A DNA stretch of 64,000 bases from Garcia nutans (Eukaryota; Streptophyta; Magnoliopsida; Malpighiales; Euphorbiaceae). Position 1 is the stretch's first letter, and every line of letters begins with the position of its first letter. The notes under the pieces are model-generated. The model was given only the letters and a program-made list of their open reading frames with translations, was not told the origin of the DNA and ran no database searches. Below, piece after piece: positions 12,001 to 23,300 of the stretch. Location of the stretch: the NCBI GenBank assembly GCA_947685225.1, contig CANTUV010000014.1:868001-932000 (forward strand), written 5' to 3'. Position numbers and translations under genes: made by a program.

Positions 12001-13102
12001 AACTGTTTGGTTTTAGGAACCAAAACTCTATCCAACTTAACCTCATGTTCCTGCTTCTTCCTTAGACTGAACTCACAGTGCATATATTCCGTTTTACTCC
12101 TACTTAACTTAAAACCTTTGTCCTCGAGGGTTTTACTCCACACTTCCAACTTATGGTTTACACCAGCACTAGTCTCATCAATTAAAATAATGTCATCAGC
12201 AAACAACATACACCAAGGAACATCGTCTTGTATGCTTCTGATTATCGTCTTGTATACTATAATGTTTTAATGTTTCAATTGATAATAATTAAAAAACAAA
12301 AAGGCATGTTTTGTGCATTAACTAAAGATTATTATTATCATCACTTGGATCTAGAACTCAAACAATTGCTGCTAGTATGGGATAAATAAGATATTCTGTT
12401 GTTATTAGTCGTCCAACCAACTTCCTTGCAGCCAGTTGCATTTATCCTAGGGATTCCACTTGAAAACATATTTGCCACCTAATTGCTCTTTGGAGATTCG
12501 GGGGAGTTTTTGGGGTTTGATGCAAATGAGCCTACTTCAAGGAGTGGAGGAAAAGCAACTGCAGTGCAGCAAATCAGGAAGGTTGGTCTCATAGCTAATC
12601 TATTCAAGATGGGGTTTCTAAAAGTACATCTGAAGCTCATTACAATGATAAAACAGGTTCATGGATACAAGACTCTGGTTATGATTGGGGATGGTGCAAC
12701 CGATCTTGAGGTATGTAATTTCGTTTGAACTTTCAAACTGCAAAAATAAAACATAGTTGATGATAATGGGATACCCTGAAGTTACAGTTCCATGTAACAT
12801 TTATGCATAACTGGTACAGTTGATTAGTCAAGAATTATAACAAAAATGATTTGCCAATTAGGCTACAAAAATGCTTGGTTGTTTAACAAAAGAATGAAGT
12901 GCTGTTAATGTGTTTTTGCATGCTTCAACACATATATTCTTCTAATTTATGTTTTTAATTATCGATCTATTTTTAGGCTCGTAAACCAGGTGGTGCTGAC
13001 TTGTTTATTTGCTATGGTGGCGTTGAACTTCGGGAGACAGTGGTAACAAATGCTGATTGGCTGGTTGTTAATTTTACAGATCTCATAAGTTCCTTAGAAT
13101 AG
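9050..13102 (+). pseudogene. PSP: Phosphoserine phosphatase (chloroplast type), pseudogene with three stops, a lost donor and a LINE in intron 4
   Basis: The intact enzyme makes serine from phosphoserine in the plastid (HAD phosphatase, last step of the phosphorylated serine pathway). Exons as read: 9050-9272 (transit peptide), 9438-9570, 9657-9764, 10920-11013, 12432-12581, 12657-12710 and 12977-13102. Conserved parts are the nucleophile motif CFDVDSTVCLDEG in exon 2, PFEEALAARL in exon 3, GEFLGFDANEPTSRSGGKA in exon 5, MIGDGATDLE in exon 6 and ARKPGGADLFICYGG in exon 7. Lesions: TGA at 9164-9166 in the transit peptide; TGA at 9536-9538 where the family has Gly after EFC; TAA at 12480-12482 where the family has Gln or Asn before LLFG; a TT dinucleotide at 11014-11015 instead of a GT donor; and SGGFRQMI changed to SGDFRQMI. 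These are substitutions, not homopolymer indels. A functional copy should exist elsewhere in the genome. Confidence 0.93.
11337..12236 (-). mobile_element. 5'-truncated RTE-type LINE inserted in intron 4 of the PSP pseudogene
   Basis: The minus strand has an open 257-aa reading frame (11436-12209). It carries the FADD reverse transcriptase motif (MLFADDIILIDE) and the thumb/C-terminal region ending HVLRRP, as in the widespread plant RTE LINEs. The in-frame residues IQDDVPWC continue upstream to about 12236. The 3' end carries the familiar plant RTE terminus, which reads cccaaacaagttggggtcgg on the plus strand, and a (CAA)n tract at 11337-11359 that is (TTG)n on the element strand. Endonuclease and the first half of RT are absent, so the copy is dead on arrival. 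A 12-bp direct repeat (ATCGTCTTGTAT) at 12222-12233 and 12244-12255 marks the 5' truncation point. I found no clear target duplication. Confidence 0.88.
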
Positions 13103-16100
13103 GTTGTGATCTTGCAAATTTGCAGACCTTTTTTTTCCTGGTTTACTAATTTGTTGGCCAAGTACCTGTATTAAATAAGTGTTCTCTGTTATTTTTTGTT
13201 ACAGTTTTCTTTTTTGCTTCTTATTACAGTGAATAGATGATAATTATTTGATACAACCAATAAAAACTGGCATTTGATGTTCTTTTCTAGTTGCTATTAC
13301 AGATTTAAAATGCCGCTGATCAACACTATTTTGTGGTGAAAACTCTGTTGAATACAGAACTGAAAGTATTTCAGTGAATTGATTTTTGTTATTCTTCTCT
13401 GACAATGCTTTGTGTTCCAATATGATGCATTATCCTTCATTTTTTTCTGGATAATATGCAGAAGCTAAAATAATTCTTGATCAATTGACCATTGTTGGAT
13501 TACACACCAAGAGGTAACCAGTCTCTGTTTGTGAAAAATTATGGAAAAATAAAATCATTCATCTATATTTTTTAAATTTTTTTATTTTTCTACTAGAAAT
13601 ATTTTAGTTATTTTATTATAAATTCATTATAAATTATATAAAATTTAAAATTTTATAATAAACTCATTATAAACTAATGAAAATCTGATATTTTAATAAA
13701 TATTTTATAAATTTTGGTATTTTAATAAATAATTTATAAATATATTAAATTTAGAATTATTTTTAATTTTTTTTGTATTTTGGTCGCAATACAAAAATTC
13801 ATGTTTTCAAGTGTGCAGAAGGTACGTTTTCTGGAGAATGAATATGAAAATATAAGAAATGCACTCGCACTTGATTAATTTGGGCATTGGTATTTTTTTA
13901 TTTTTCGAACTGAATTTAGCACAAATTATACTTATTTGATTTGAAATTCTTGTTTTATTCGTATGGCATATATATATATACATATACATATACATATTTG
14001 GACCCACCACAGGAAAAGAAAAAAAGAAAAAAGAGGAAATTTTACTTGATGTTTCTATGATTTGGATGTAATGTATAATGATATTATATAAAATTAAGCA
14101 GAAGATGGCACCTTAATATATTTTATTCTTTTATTACATTGATTTTGAGTATGTCATTATTAAAGAGAATCAAAACAAAAGTAGCAATCAATATGCCATC
14201 AGTAATGAAATTTTGCACATGTAAAAGCAACCTTGATTAAAGTTGCCCCCTTCTCCTAAAATATCTTTAAAATTAAAAATATTTTAAAAAATAAATAAAA
14301 TATTTATTTTTCTTATTTTTTTAATATTCACTTCTCAATTTTTAATTTAAAAAAATCAAATTTCATAAATACATATATGATATATAAAAAATATATATAG
14401 AATTATAAAAGTAAATTTTTTAAATTTTTTAAAAATTATAAAATATTTAAAAAAGTAATATAAAAATATAATTTTCTTATTAAATAAAATTTTGCTATTG
14501 AAGTTTCTTCTTTTTTTCTACTTAAATAAATCAGATAAAACTAACATAATCAGTCAAATTATTTAAAATAATAATTGATTTGAATTAATTTTACCCATTT
14601 ATTTATTTCTGTTACGTAAACAAGTGTATAGACTTTGCTCTATGCCTTAAATAAAGAAAATAAATAAAAGTAGAAGCGTTTAGTGGGTCTTTCACTTCAT
14701 GATTTGTGGGGTGCGACAATGGATTTGTGGCTGTGGAGTGAACTCTTTATCTTAAGTCCCTTCACATAACTTTGACATCTTTCATTGTATGAAGCAAATA
14801 CATTTGATATGTGCACATCTCCCATCGATTCAACACTTATTTGATATGATATATAATATGTGTCATGTATTAATATTTTAGAAAATTAAAATATATATAT
14901 ATCAAATTATTAAAAGTATTATCAAATTCACAAAAGAGTGAGAGGAAAGGAAATGCATTTCATTTCAGCAATCATTGAATAGATGGGTTGCCCCCATTTC
15001 AATATTTTATCATGTTTATTTATTTAACCATATTGAAAGTGTCAAAAGCTATTTATTCAAGTTATTTTCTTTTTCTTCCCAATAAAATAAAAAAATGTTA
15101 AAAAAAAAAACTAAAATCATTCCAAAATAATAGAACAATGGCTAAAATATTAACATAAAAAATTTCAAATTTCAATTATAAAAATGTTGGATTCATTTTA
15201 TATAAACTTGAAATGAAGGTTACTCCTTTATTGAGTTGTTCTCAAATCATTAATTACCTAATTAATGCTTCAAATATAATTTATTACCAAAATTCACAAA
15301 TGGGAATATCATTCTTTTTCTTTTTTTTTTATTATAGTTACTCCACCAAATATATATATCCATAATTTCCATTTAAAGCAATTTTCAAACATCCTCTAAT
15401 TAATAATAGAAAATTCAAAAATGGGAAAAATTAAAAATGAAAGTGTGAAAATCTTTTTTTTGTCAAAATCTTTTTTTTAGTATTATAATATAGAGGAGTG
15501 AGAAATTAAACATAAATTTTTTATAAGAAAAAGCACATTTATCGCTAAATTATACTGCAATGTCCAATGGTTAAAATTATTATTTTTAAATTATTTTCTT
15601 TTTTCTTAATTAAGCAATTAATTAAACATTAAAAAAAATGTGTCATCCACCTTTTTTTTTTCTTCTAACCTACAAATAAAATAAATAAATGAAGATGGGT
15701 TTAATAATTTTCCTGAAACCAAACATTGTATGCTTCTTCTTCTTGTCAAAGAAAGGGAAAGGTCAGCGCAGGGCAGGGCGATTATACCTAAGCTTTTTTC
15801 TAATATTTTATCCCAACCCACAAATATTCCATATTTTTTTACTTATCATTACTGTTGAAGTTACTGACAATATATATATATATATATATATATTTTAAAC
15901 AAATGTTATAGAAATAATTTTTTTAAAAAATCGTCATTATAATAAAATTTTTATCCATATTAAGAGTTATGAATATGTTTTCTAATTCAAATAAGAAACG
16001 TTAAAAAAAAGAAAAATATTAAAGTAATTCATTATTTAAAAATTTCAACCGATAAAGAAAATATTAGTAAAAATATTAAAATTAATTGAATATGGTTTTA

Positions 16101-17896
16101 TGAAAAATCCAAGTGACGTTTTATTTTACAATATTTAAAAAGATTAATTTTACTGAAAAACATATTTTAATATAATATCATCAAATAAACTCTAAAAAAA
16201 TAATATAAACCTCTAAAATTTAGAAAAAAAATTACACGGAATTTTGTACTTTAAATTTACTTTTTTACGATTATGAACAATACAATTTTTTTAAATAACT
16301 ATGAATGTGCGCTTTTTTCTTTTTTTACACTATTTTTTCTTTTTTTTTTCTATCTTTGTATTTTTTAAACTTTTTATTTTTAAATTTTTAATTTGTATTA
16401 ATATTTTCTTATTCATAAATAATTTTTTTATTTTTATATTCTCATTATACACATAAAAAAAATTATCTATAATACACATAAAAAAATAATATATATATAT
16501 AACATATCTATAATATATATGAAATATTAATTAATTAACATATAAAAATTAAAAGACTTATATCTATTACATATATACTGTAATTAAATAATATATAAAT
16601 ACTAAAATATAATAAATACATAATATATTTATAATATATATATATAATATATCTAAAATATATAAAATTAAATTATAAAATAATATTTTTTAAAATTTTT
16701 TAAAGAGACGTATATATATATATATATATATATTAAGTCGTCACATGGTGAGGACGGAGATTTTTGCAGGACGGAGGCTGATAGAAAAAAAAAATCCTCC
16801 GTATTTGCTTCTATAAAAAAAAGAGAAATTCGCTAATTTGGATGAAAAATTTTCCGTCCTAGTGTTAATTCTGATGCCTATTATCTTAGTAGATGGTGAA
16901 AGGTGTAGATAAATTTATATCAATGGGCATTATGGAGTTATTTGTTTTTGGGGATTTATGAGCTTTTGTAAGGACCAAAAGTCGAAATTTTCTTCATTAT
17001 TTTTTATAGATAGTACTAGTATATTTCTTATGAAGAATTTTATTTCTCACATAATCCAAAATAAATTCTGCAGTAAATTATTGATATTGACCGTGAAAAT
17101 TCTAAATTTTGGGATTTTTCAAATGACGTTTTAAATTGACAATAATTTTTTTATCTTTTTTTTTTTCATTTAATCACTTCTAAATTTGATTCTTTTATTT
17201 TTCCTATAAGAAATTAAAATTAAAATATTAAAAGGAAAAAAAAAAGATACCTACACTTAAAACTAAAAACCAAAAACTGGTTAAATTATGAAAATTTTAT
17301 TATTAAATGTAAAATTTTTTATAAAAGTGAAAGGAGTACTTAAAAAATAAAGTTATATATATATAGATATAGATATAAATGAATTTTCTTAATGAGTGCT
17401 AAAAAAAATTAGATATGACTAAAAGGAATAATTTAAAAGATAAAATAAATAAGTTAAAAAAGTAAAGATTGTGACTTTTTATCAATTGAGATGATAGCAA
17501 AGAAATACGGTTTTTAAAATATTTATTTTTTTCTACTTTAATTTATCTTTTTACATCGAGGCATTAATATTTTACCACAACTCAAAATTTTTGTAGTCCT
17601 TTCTTTAATTAATGTTATTCAAGTGGTTTCTCAGTTTCCTACTTTGGGACACATGCCTTCCTAGAAAATAAAATATTTTCAATAAAATCAGCTCCACATA
17701 GGATGAATCCGGAGATGGTGGAAGGATAAACGATCTTTTTTTTATTGATAGCTAAAAAATATTTACAGAAAATACTTTTGACTATAGTAATGGCCAGCAA
17801 AAATGAGCCCTGTTGGCTCGAGTTAAAGAGACGAAGAGATAGAGTGTAAGATTAAAAAAAAAGAGAAGAAAGAGAGAGTGAGGGAGAGGAAAGAGG
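13103..17896. other. Long AT-rich intergenic region
   Basis: A gene-poor stretch of nearly 5 kb. It holds the remains of the PSP 3' region to about 13500, then AT-rich DNA with (AT)n tracts near 13970-14000, 15870-15895, 16490-16650 and 16710-16732. A short GC-richer patch around 16740-16870 (gtcgtcacatggtgaggacg) is unexplained. The short ORFs here have repetitive or low-complexity translations and no recognisable domain. No gene or RNA is supported. Confidence 0.5.
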
Positions 17897-17971
17897 ATGG
17901 ATTGGAAGACGAATGAAGAGCTCATCGGCGATGATAACAATGGAAATAATCTTCACCGGCAATTACAAAAG
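17897..17971 (+). other. Possible orphan first exon (25 codons and a good splice donor)
   Basis: After a purine-rich leader, an ATG opens 25 codons reading MDWKTNEELIGDDNNG and ending LHRQLQK, followed directly by a good donor (AAAAG|gtaaaaat). Composition is normal and non-repetitive. I could not find a following exon before the TIR element at 18413, so it is either a stranded first exon of a lost or displaced gene or a chance ORF. I do not recognise the family. Confidence 0.25.
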
Positions 17972-18412
17972 GTAAAAATTTTGCTCTTCTTTCACAACTG
18001 TCAGATTCCGCCGCTGGCTCCACATAAATAATATTTTTTCCTTCAATTTATTTAATTAATTTACAAGAAAAAGCATTATTCAATAAAAAGGTCTTTATGT
18101 ACTAAATATAATTAATTTTTTAAGAATGGATATTGCAAATAAATAAAGAAAAAAAATAAACTTACCTAATTATATATTAATTTTTTAACAAAAATGTCGT
18201 TTTAAATATTTACTTAATTGGAAATACACACAAATCTACATTCAATTATGATATATCTATACAAAGAAACATTTTTATACTTCCATTTTTTTGTTAAAAA
18301 AATTAGTTTTAGTATTAAATGTAAAAATATTATAATATTAATAAATCAAATGCTTATCATATAATATAAATGCCTTCTTAAATTTGTTCTATTTTAAGAT
18401 ATTTTAAGTTTT

Positions 18413-19372
18413 GAGGGTGTTTCTCAAAACTTGAAACTGTTGGTACGCTTTGATTACGGTTGGAGCGGCGTAAGATAGTGGAAATTGCGGAAGAGAAAGA
18501 GAGATTCGTCTTGCTGAATTGAGTGCGCGGTAAATGCTTTTGACTGAACCCACTGTAGTTCTCTCTCCGATAGCACGCAGCCGAAAATAGGACAGATATA
18601 TAGAAAGTGCGCAGTGAGGGATCTCTTTCTTTTTTAGGGAAGCAGTCTTGACTTAACTCGATCCAAGCTTGACTTAGCTCAAGCTCTCCCATTCATTTCT
18701 TGGTCAACAACCAAGCACAGAAAACGTTACTATAGTCTACTCTTTACGGAGTTAAGCATAAACATCTATTTTTATCTCTCTCCATGACCGACATTCTTCC
18801 CTTTCTCACAGCATTCACCCTCAAAACTTAAAAGTTGGTCAAAACTGCTTATAAGCTGTTTTTAGATTATAAGTTGTTTATTTAAGTGTTTCTGAAAACT
18901 TAAATAGTAGATTATAATCTGATTTTAATCAGTTTTTTAAAAGTTGGGTTTTGCTACTTTTTTTTAAACACTTATTTTTTAAGCAGTTTTGACCAAGTAA
19001 AAGACCATACTATCCCTACCTAATCTTCAAAATTCCAAATTTGCCTACCTTATACACTTTAGTTCCCATCAAAGAAATTTTATTATTATTATTATTAAAT
19101 TTTATTATTATTATTGCAAAATAAATTTTGAATTGACATTTAAAAAATTATTTTTATACAATAAATAAACTCATGGACAGTTTGGTCATTTTGACAGTTT
19201 CTACAATTAAAAACTGATTATAAGCTGATTTTACAGAAACACTTAACTGATTATAAACTGATTATTAGCTAGTTTACAGAAACGCTTAACTGCTTTTTTT
19301 TAATCTGATTATAATCTAAAAATCACTTATTCACAATAAGCTGAAAAGCTCCAGTTTTGAGAAACACCCTCT
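18413..19372. mobile_element. Non-autonomous DNA transposon with TIRs (superfamily uncertain)
   Basis: The block begins GAGGGTGTTTCTCAAAACT at 18413 and ends with its exact reverse complement at about 19354-19372. The right 540 bases are full of related words (ataagctgattttaac, cagaaacacttaactg), giving several inner stem-loops. A second inner end-like sequence (ttcaccctcaaaactt) at about 18815-18830 suggests a MITE (18.8-19.37 kb) inside or joined to a larger element. The minus-strand 104-aa ORF at 18378-18692 has no recognisable transposase motif. Flanks do not give a clear target duplication. Confidence 0.6.
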
Positions 19373-20302
19373 TAGAGTGAGCTATATTTTCTATTAATTA
19401 TAAATTTGCCCTAATTTTTTAATAATCATAAAAAATATCAATCTCTCTCTCTCTCTCTCTCTTTTCAAATAATGATAAAAAGAAAGAAGCAGGCTGGTGT
19501 ATAACATTACAATGGGCGAACTTGCTTGTGCTAGAGATTCATTCAGCTCCAACAAAACCAACATCCTCTTCAAAATTTGGGTTTGCTAGGTTTTTTGCTT
19601 CTTAAGTATCAGAGACTATCAAAAGCCAAACTTTTCTCTTTTTTCTTTTGGAAATCGAAGCAGTAAGCTACTGTTATCACAATCTTTTCATCTCCGTTCA
19701 TTTTGACGATTCTGGTGAAATGGGTCATTTCTGTTGATGGGTTTTGTATTTCAGAAGCTGTATTCTATAACTTGTTTTCGTAAATTGGTATCTTTTAGTC
19801 AAGTGGGGTTTTATTTGTTCTTCCTGTTTTTTGTTGTGGGAGGAAGGAGCTTATATTTAGAAATGCGGTTTTGGGAGTTTATATGCTTGAAAAGGAATTT
19901 ACTTTTAAATGAATTTGGAATATAGACAAAAAAAAAACACACAGTAATTTAGTTCTTTGGCACTTTCATTTGAATTTTCTGTAGCATTTAATCATTGCTA
20001 AAGGGGGTTTCCATTGTTTCAGTGTGGATATTTATTGTTCACACCAAGAAATTAAATGTTGGGAATGGAGACATAGAAAGATTCGTAAATAGCGTTTTCA
20101 TTCTGTGGCCGTAGTTCCCGCTATGGAACTCATTATTGGATTTCAGATTATTAGGGCTTTGAATGCTTTGGTTCAGTGAAACCTTTTTGTCCATTAATGG
20201 AAATTATTGGCTTCAGGTTTTTTTATGGTGGAAATTGGTATAAAGACGAAAATTACTGGTGCAGAATATAGGTAGTATTGTTTCTTTTCTGTGGGAGCAG
20301 AA
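19373..20302. other. Upstream region and 5' UTR of the POLAR-like gene
   Basis: A (TC)n microsatellite lies at about 19443-19464. The region from about 19500 reads like a plant 5' leader. The sequence tactggtgcag at about 20255-20265 could be the acceptor of a 5' UTR intron just before the start codon. No coding region is supported. Confidence 0.4.
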
Positions 20303-23300
20303 ATGGATTTGTGGGTTTTTGGAGCAGCTGCTGCTGCTGGATACATTGCTAAATATTGGCAAAACGTTTCTAGGGATAGGGATAGTTTATCAGATTCTGG
20401 TCCTCCCAAATGTGGAAAAAATGACTGTCCCTTCCCCCGATTGTCTCATAGAAAGAAACTAGTGGAAGATACTTCTAGTGATGAGAGATTGTTAGACATA
20501 TGCCAGGTGGATGGTGCTTCAGAAGCAGAAGTTTCTACTAGTGATTATGTTGAAAAGCTTGAAAGTTTGGAAAATGATGAGTGCAATATACTTCCCTTGT
20601 CAACCTTATCACCGGGATTCTCCACAAATGAAAACCTAGAAGAAAATGGGAATGGAAAGGGATTGAGTGGCGATAGAAGTGATTTTAGTGGCGAAATGGA
20701 TTTTTTTCATGATTCTAAAGGGAAAATAAGTTCTCTTAGAACTAAACATACATGTGCTATTAAACCTATGAGTTCCCTCGAAAGTTGCCTAATGGCTCAG
20801 TTGTACAAGGAACACATGAAAATGGAAGAGTATGTATTTACTGTCTTTCCCTCACCATCTAAAACTATGAGGCCGCTGCTTATAACTGATGGAAACCAAA
20901 CAATTAACAGAGCAAATGTTGATTATTTCAGTGGCATGATTAGTAGTGAGCGTGATGGGCTGTATAAGGAGGAAAATGCATGTGGGGTTCCTCCACTTCC
21001 AAAAATCAGTGCATTGGACATCCCCAGTAAGATAAAATCTAAGAGACGAAAGGGGAAAATTGAAGGATTTCACAATTCCCATAAAGCAGGCAGTGGAAGG
21101 CACTTCTGTTCTCAAAATGGTATTCTTCTTACTTGATGATTTTCTATTATGCTAATGCAACAAGTGATTGTTGGAAGAAGAAAGTTTAAGCCATTTATTG
21201 TCTTATTATTTCTATGCTAATACTGGAAGCTTCCAGAATTTAACTTCTTGTGGCAACGGCTTTTCCAACCCTTTTTTGCTATCTGCATTTTTTGTTTGTG
21301 TCTTGATTGTGTTAAATATTGAAAATAAAGGAAATCTGAAGTTACATGTTTACTTTAAAAAAGGAAGTAGCATGTTTACTGCCATCAATACAGATGTTGT
21401 ATATGCTTATGTTCCAGTTGGTTGCCACCACTGAACCTAAGGAAAATCTAATGATGTTATGATCATTTAGTTCTCAAAACTGAGAAAGATAACTATCACT
21501 TGAACTACTGGTAGTTAAGAGAATCACTTGAACTACTGGTAGTTAAGAGATTCCCAGAGTATCATGTCCTTTTATTATATTCACCCAGAACTTGTCTTTA
21601 TATATAATATTTAGTTTCTGTTATTTTTCTTCTTCTTGCTATAGAAATTTAACAACTGTTGTCTAAAAATGAGTATTTCCTGCTGTATCTTTATTAGCAG
21701 CTTTCAATTGTTTAGTGCAATATGGCTTTGCAGAAACCTCTTGCAATAGATGTATAGCTTATAGCTAAATCTTTTTTCTTTACGTTGTGGACTGTTAGAT
21801 ATAGTTGTGTTTATCACCATGAAGATGTTGTGTCTAATAAATGACTTATTTATCAAATGATCTGCTATGTTTTAACTGTAACCCAATGCATGACCTAATG
21901 TTTTTCCTTGCATCAGTTTCACGTGATCAAATGATTTGGTTACGTCTGGGTGTTTGTGTTGGTATAATCTCTTCCATCCTTACTAGTAGAAGAGAAATAG
22001 ACAAATTAAAGGACTTGTTGAAGCAGTCTGAGAACTTGGTTCAAGATCTACAAGAGGAACTTGAGATGAAAGATTCATTGACAGTGAAGGAGCTAGCTGA
22101 CGAGAACTGTGAATCGCAGGATACATGTAAGAACTCCTTGCTTTACAGGGCCCCAAATCCACTTCTTCCTGCTCAGAATGTGGTTAACTCAACGAATAAT
22201 GATGTCAAAGAATCATACTATGAGAAGGCAGAGGAGACTTTAGAGGATATGAGCAAAATTGAAGCTGAGCTTGAAGCTGAACTTGAGAGGTTGGGGCTAA
22301 ACATGAATTCATCTAGTTTGGAGAGAAGATTATCAGAGCTTGTTGAGGTAAACATTTTTATTTACTTTTTCATTCTTGACAACCAAAAAATTTAGTCTCA
22401 TGATTGTATGCTGGATTCACAAATGTTTTCCTTTTGCATGACATGGAATTTTTTTCATCTAAATTGATTTAGCATCCTGGAAGCCTCTTCTTCCTTGATG
22501 CTGGTAAGCCTCTAGTTTACTAACTTGAGAATGGTTATACAATTAGTTGATTCTCAAGTTGCTTAAATACCTATACTTTAGGAATTGGCCACTCAGGTCT
22601 GACTGATATTTGGAGGAGACATCAGGGGGCATACTGTAACAAGTGAGTATCTATATCTTTGCTAATCAGTTGGTCAGGAGAATTTTCTAGTAATTTCGTA
22701 ATTTCTGAACAGACTGGAGGCTGGAGCTGTTCAAAATGGAAATTTTTGTTAATCTGTCATGCTCTCAATATCCTTCAATTAGTCAAAGGAATGGACTAGG
22801 TTTAGAATTGTTGTCTCATAGGTGAGCAGAGAAGCATTTGGAGAGTTATATGTAGAATTTGTTGAATAAGTATCTTCATTGAACAACATCAGTGGTCTGA
22901 CTTTAGACGATTTCCTCAAGAATGAATTGTTACTGTTATCTATCACTCCTATGAAAAATCTGTTAGCCCTCATTGTCATTTGCTTTCCCAGTCAATCTTT
23001 TTTCAGAGAAGTTGGAAAATTAAATATTAGTTGCTTGGTTTGAACAGTTTTCATATTCAGATGGTATGTTAATCAAAGTCAATGTTTATTTGTGGATTTG
23101 GATTTTATTTTGTGTTTAAATTGCTTGAATTGGATTTAAGATATTTAGAACAAACCTTATATTGTTTTACTTTGATCTACATTTATTAAGTTTCTAGGAA
23201 GCCCTGTTACGTGATTCTTTTTCTGCATTATTTTGCTTCTGCCTGTATGATGGGAAACATTCAAAAAGATTTTTTCTTTGTTTTTGCCATCACTGATTAC

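Noticed and set aside
12483..12728. An independent 81-aa phosphatase ORF
   Set aside because: It is exon 5 of the PSP copy read from after the TAA through intron 5 into exon 6; not a separate gene.
18378..18692. A 104-codon minus-strand ORF overlapping the TIR element
   Set aside because: It crosses the element's end and has no transposase motif; more likely captured or random DNA.
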